From NCBI GenBank assembly GCA_965151315.1, contig CBCTZG010000119.1, forward strand, positions 1 through 5,873: a stretch of 5,873 nucleotides of DNA, given 5' to 3'. Numbering within the stretch: the first letter of the stretch is position 1; each line of letters begins with the position of its first letter. This document shows positions 5,770-5,873 of this stretch, one piece after another. The notes beneath the pieces were generated by a model. It did not search any database and had not been told where the DNA came from. It worked only from the letters and a program-made list of their open reading frames with translations. This stretch comes from Avimonoglobus sp965151315. GTDB lineage: Bacteria; Bacillota; Clostridia; UBA1381. Position numbers and translations under genes: made by a program.

Positions 5770-5798
5770 AATATACCACAACCGATTGGGTTTGTCAA
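5770..5798 (-). promoter_or_regulatory. Sigma-A promoter of the operon
   Basis: A perfect TTGACA -35 box (5793-5798) is separated by 17 bp from the -10 box TATATT (5770-5775). A TG one base before the -10 box gives an extended -10 character. Just upstream, 5799-5817 is A/T-rich and could serve as an UP element. No other comparably good promoter was seen in the minus-strand gaps, which are too short to hold one. Confidence 0.85.
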
Positions 5799-5823
5799 TA
5801 TAGATTTTAAAATTTATCCAAAT

Positions 5824-5853
5824 AAATATCCCCCCGTATAACGGGGGGTATTT
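5824..5853. terminator. GC-rich hairpin, probable terminator of the unit to the right
   Basis: CCCCCCGT (5830-5837) and ACGGGGGG (5841-5848) form an 8-bp stem around a 3-nt loop. A/T arms (5824-5828 with 5849-5853) extend it if T5829 bulges. Both strands continue with broken T-rich tracts (TATTTCATTTT on plus, ATATTTATTT on minus). No plus-strand gene precedes it, so it more likely ends a minus-strand gene beyond 5873 and insulates this operon. Confidence 0.65.
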
Positions 5854-5873
5854 CATTTTCGGGCATAGCCCTA

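Noticed and set aside
5861..5871. GGGC-ATA-GCCC mini-hairpin at the right edge
   Set aside because: The stem is only 4 bp and the sequence is cut by the window end; it is too weak to call a terminator or repeat.
1..5873. Mobile elements, CRISPR arrays, tRNA or rRNA genes
   Set aside because: No transposase or integrase motifs, no array of spaced repeats and no tRNA-like cloverleaf were seen; the gene content is uniform in codon style and fills nearly all of the window.

Overview
The window holds one compact catabolic operon of six genes, all on the minus strand and read from right (about 5800) to left (about 50). Consensus AAGGAGG-type ribosome sites, a sigma-A-like promoter, a LacI-family operator and tight gene packing point to a low-to-moderate GC Firmicute. 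Base composition is near one half G+C by eye. A gut clostridium (Oscillospiraceae or Lachnospiraceae type) is the likeliest source, but this is inferred from style and gene content only; no phylogenetic marker is present.

Layout in the direction of transcription: a GC-rich hairpin (5824-5853) that probably ends a neighbouring unit; a promoter TTGACA-17 bp-TATATT (5770-5798); two identical 16-bp operator palindromes (5749-5764 and 5694-5709), the first over the expected transcription start and the second inside the leader; a LacI-family repressor (4675-5682); a Gfo/Idh/MocA sugar oxidoreductase (3583-4671); a ThuA-like protein (2874-3590); a 321-residue TIM-barrel sugar isomerase/epimerase (1895-2860); a second Gfo/Idh/MocA oxidoreductase (837-1895); a smaller TIM-barrel isomerase/epimerase (101-817); and a U-tailed terminator (50-83). 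A second hairpin (17-41) has its T-tract on the plus strand and probably ends a convergent gene lying to the left. Consecutive genes are separated by at most 19 nt, or overlap by 1 or 8 nt.

The combination of two NAD(P)-dependent sugar dehydrogenases, two metal-type TIM-barrel isomerases, a ThuA protein and a LacI regulator, without a glycoside hydrolase, kinase or transporter, matches what is known of 3-keto-glycoside pathways. Relevant systems are rhizobial ThuA/ThuB, E. coli YcjQRS, the Bacteroides thetaiotaomicron BT2156-2160 locus, and C-glycoside cleavage by DgpA/DgpBC. The working model is that one oxidoreductase oxidises the sugar ring of an imported glycoside at C3, a TIM-barrel enzyme and/or ThuA then eliminates, epimerises or hydrates the keto-sugar, and the second oxidoreductase reduces the product to a usable hexose. 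The substrate cannot be read from the sequence.
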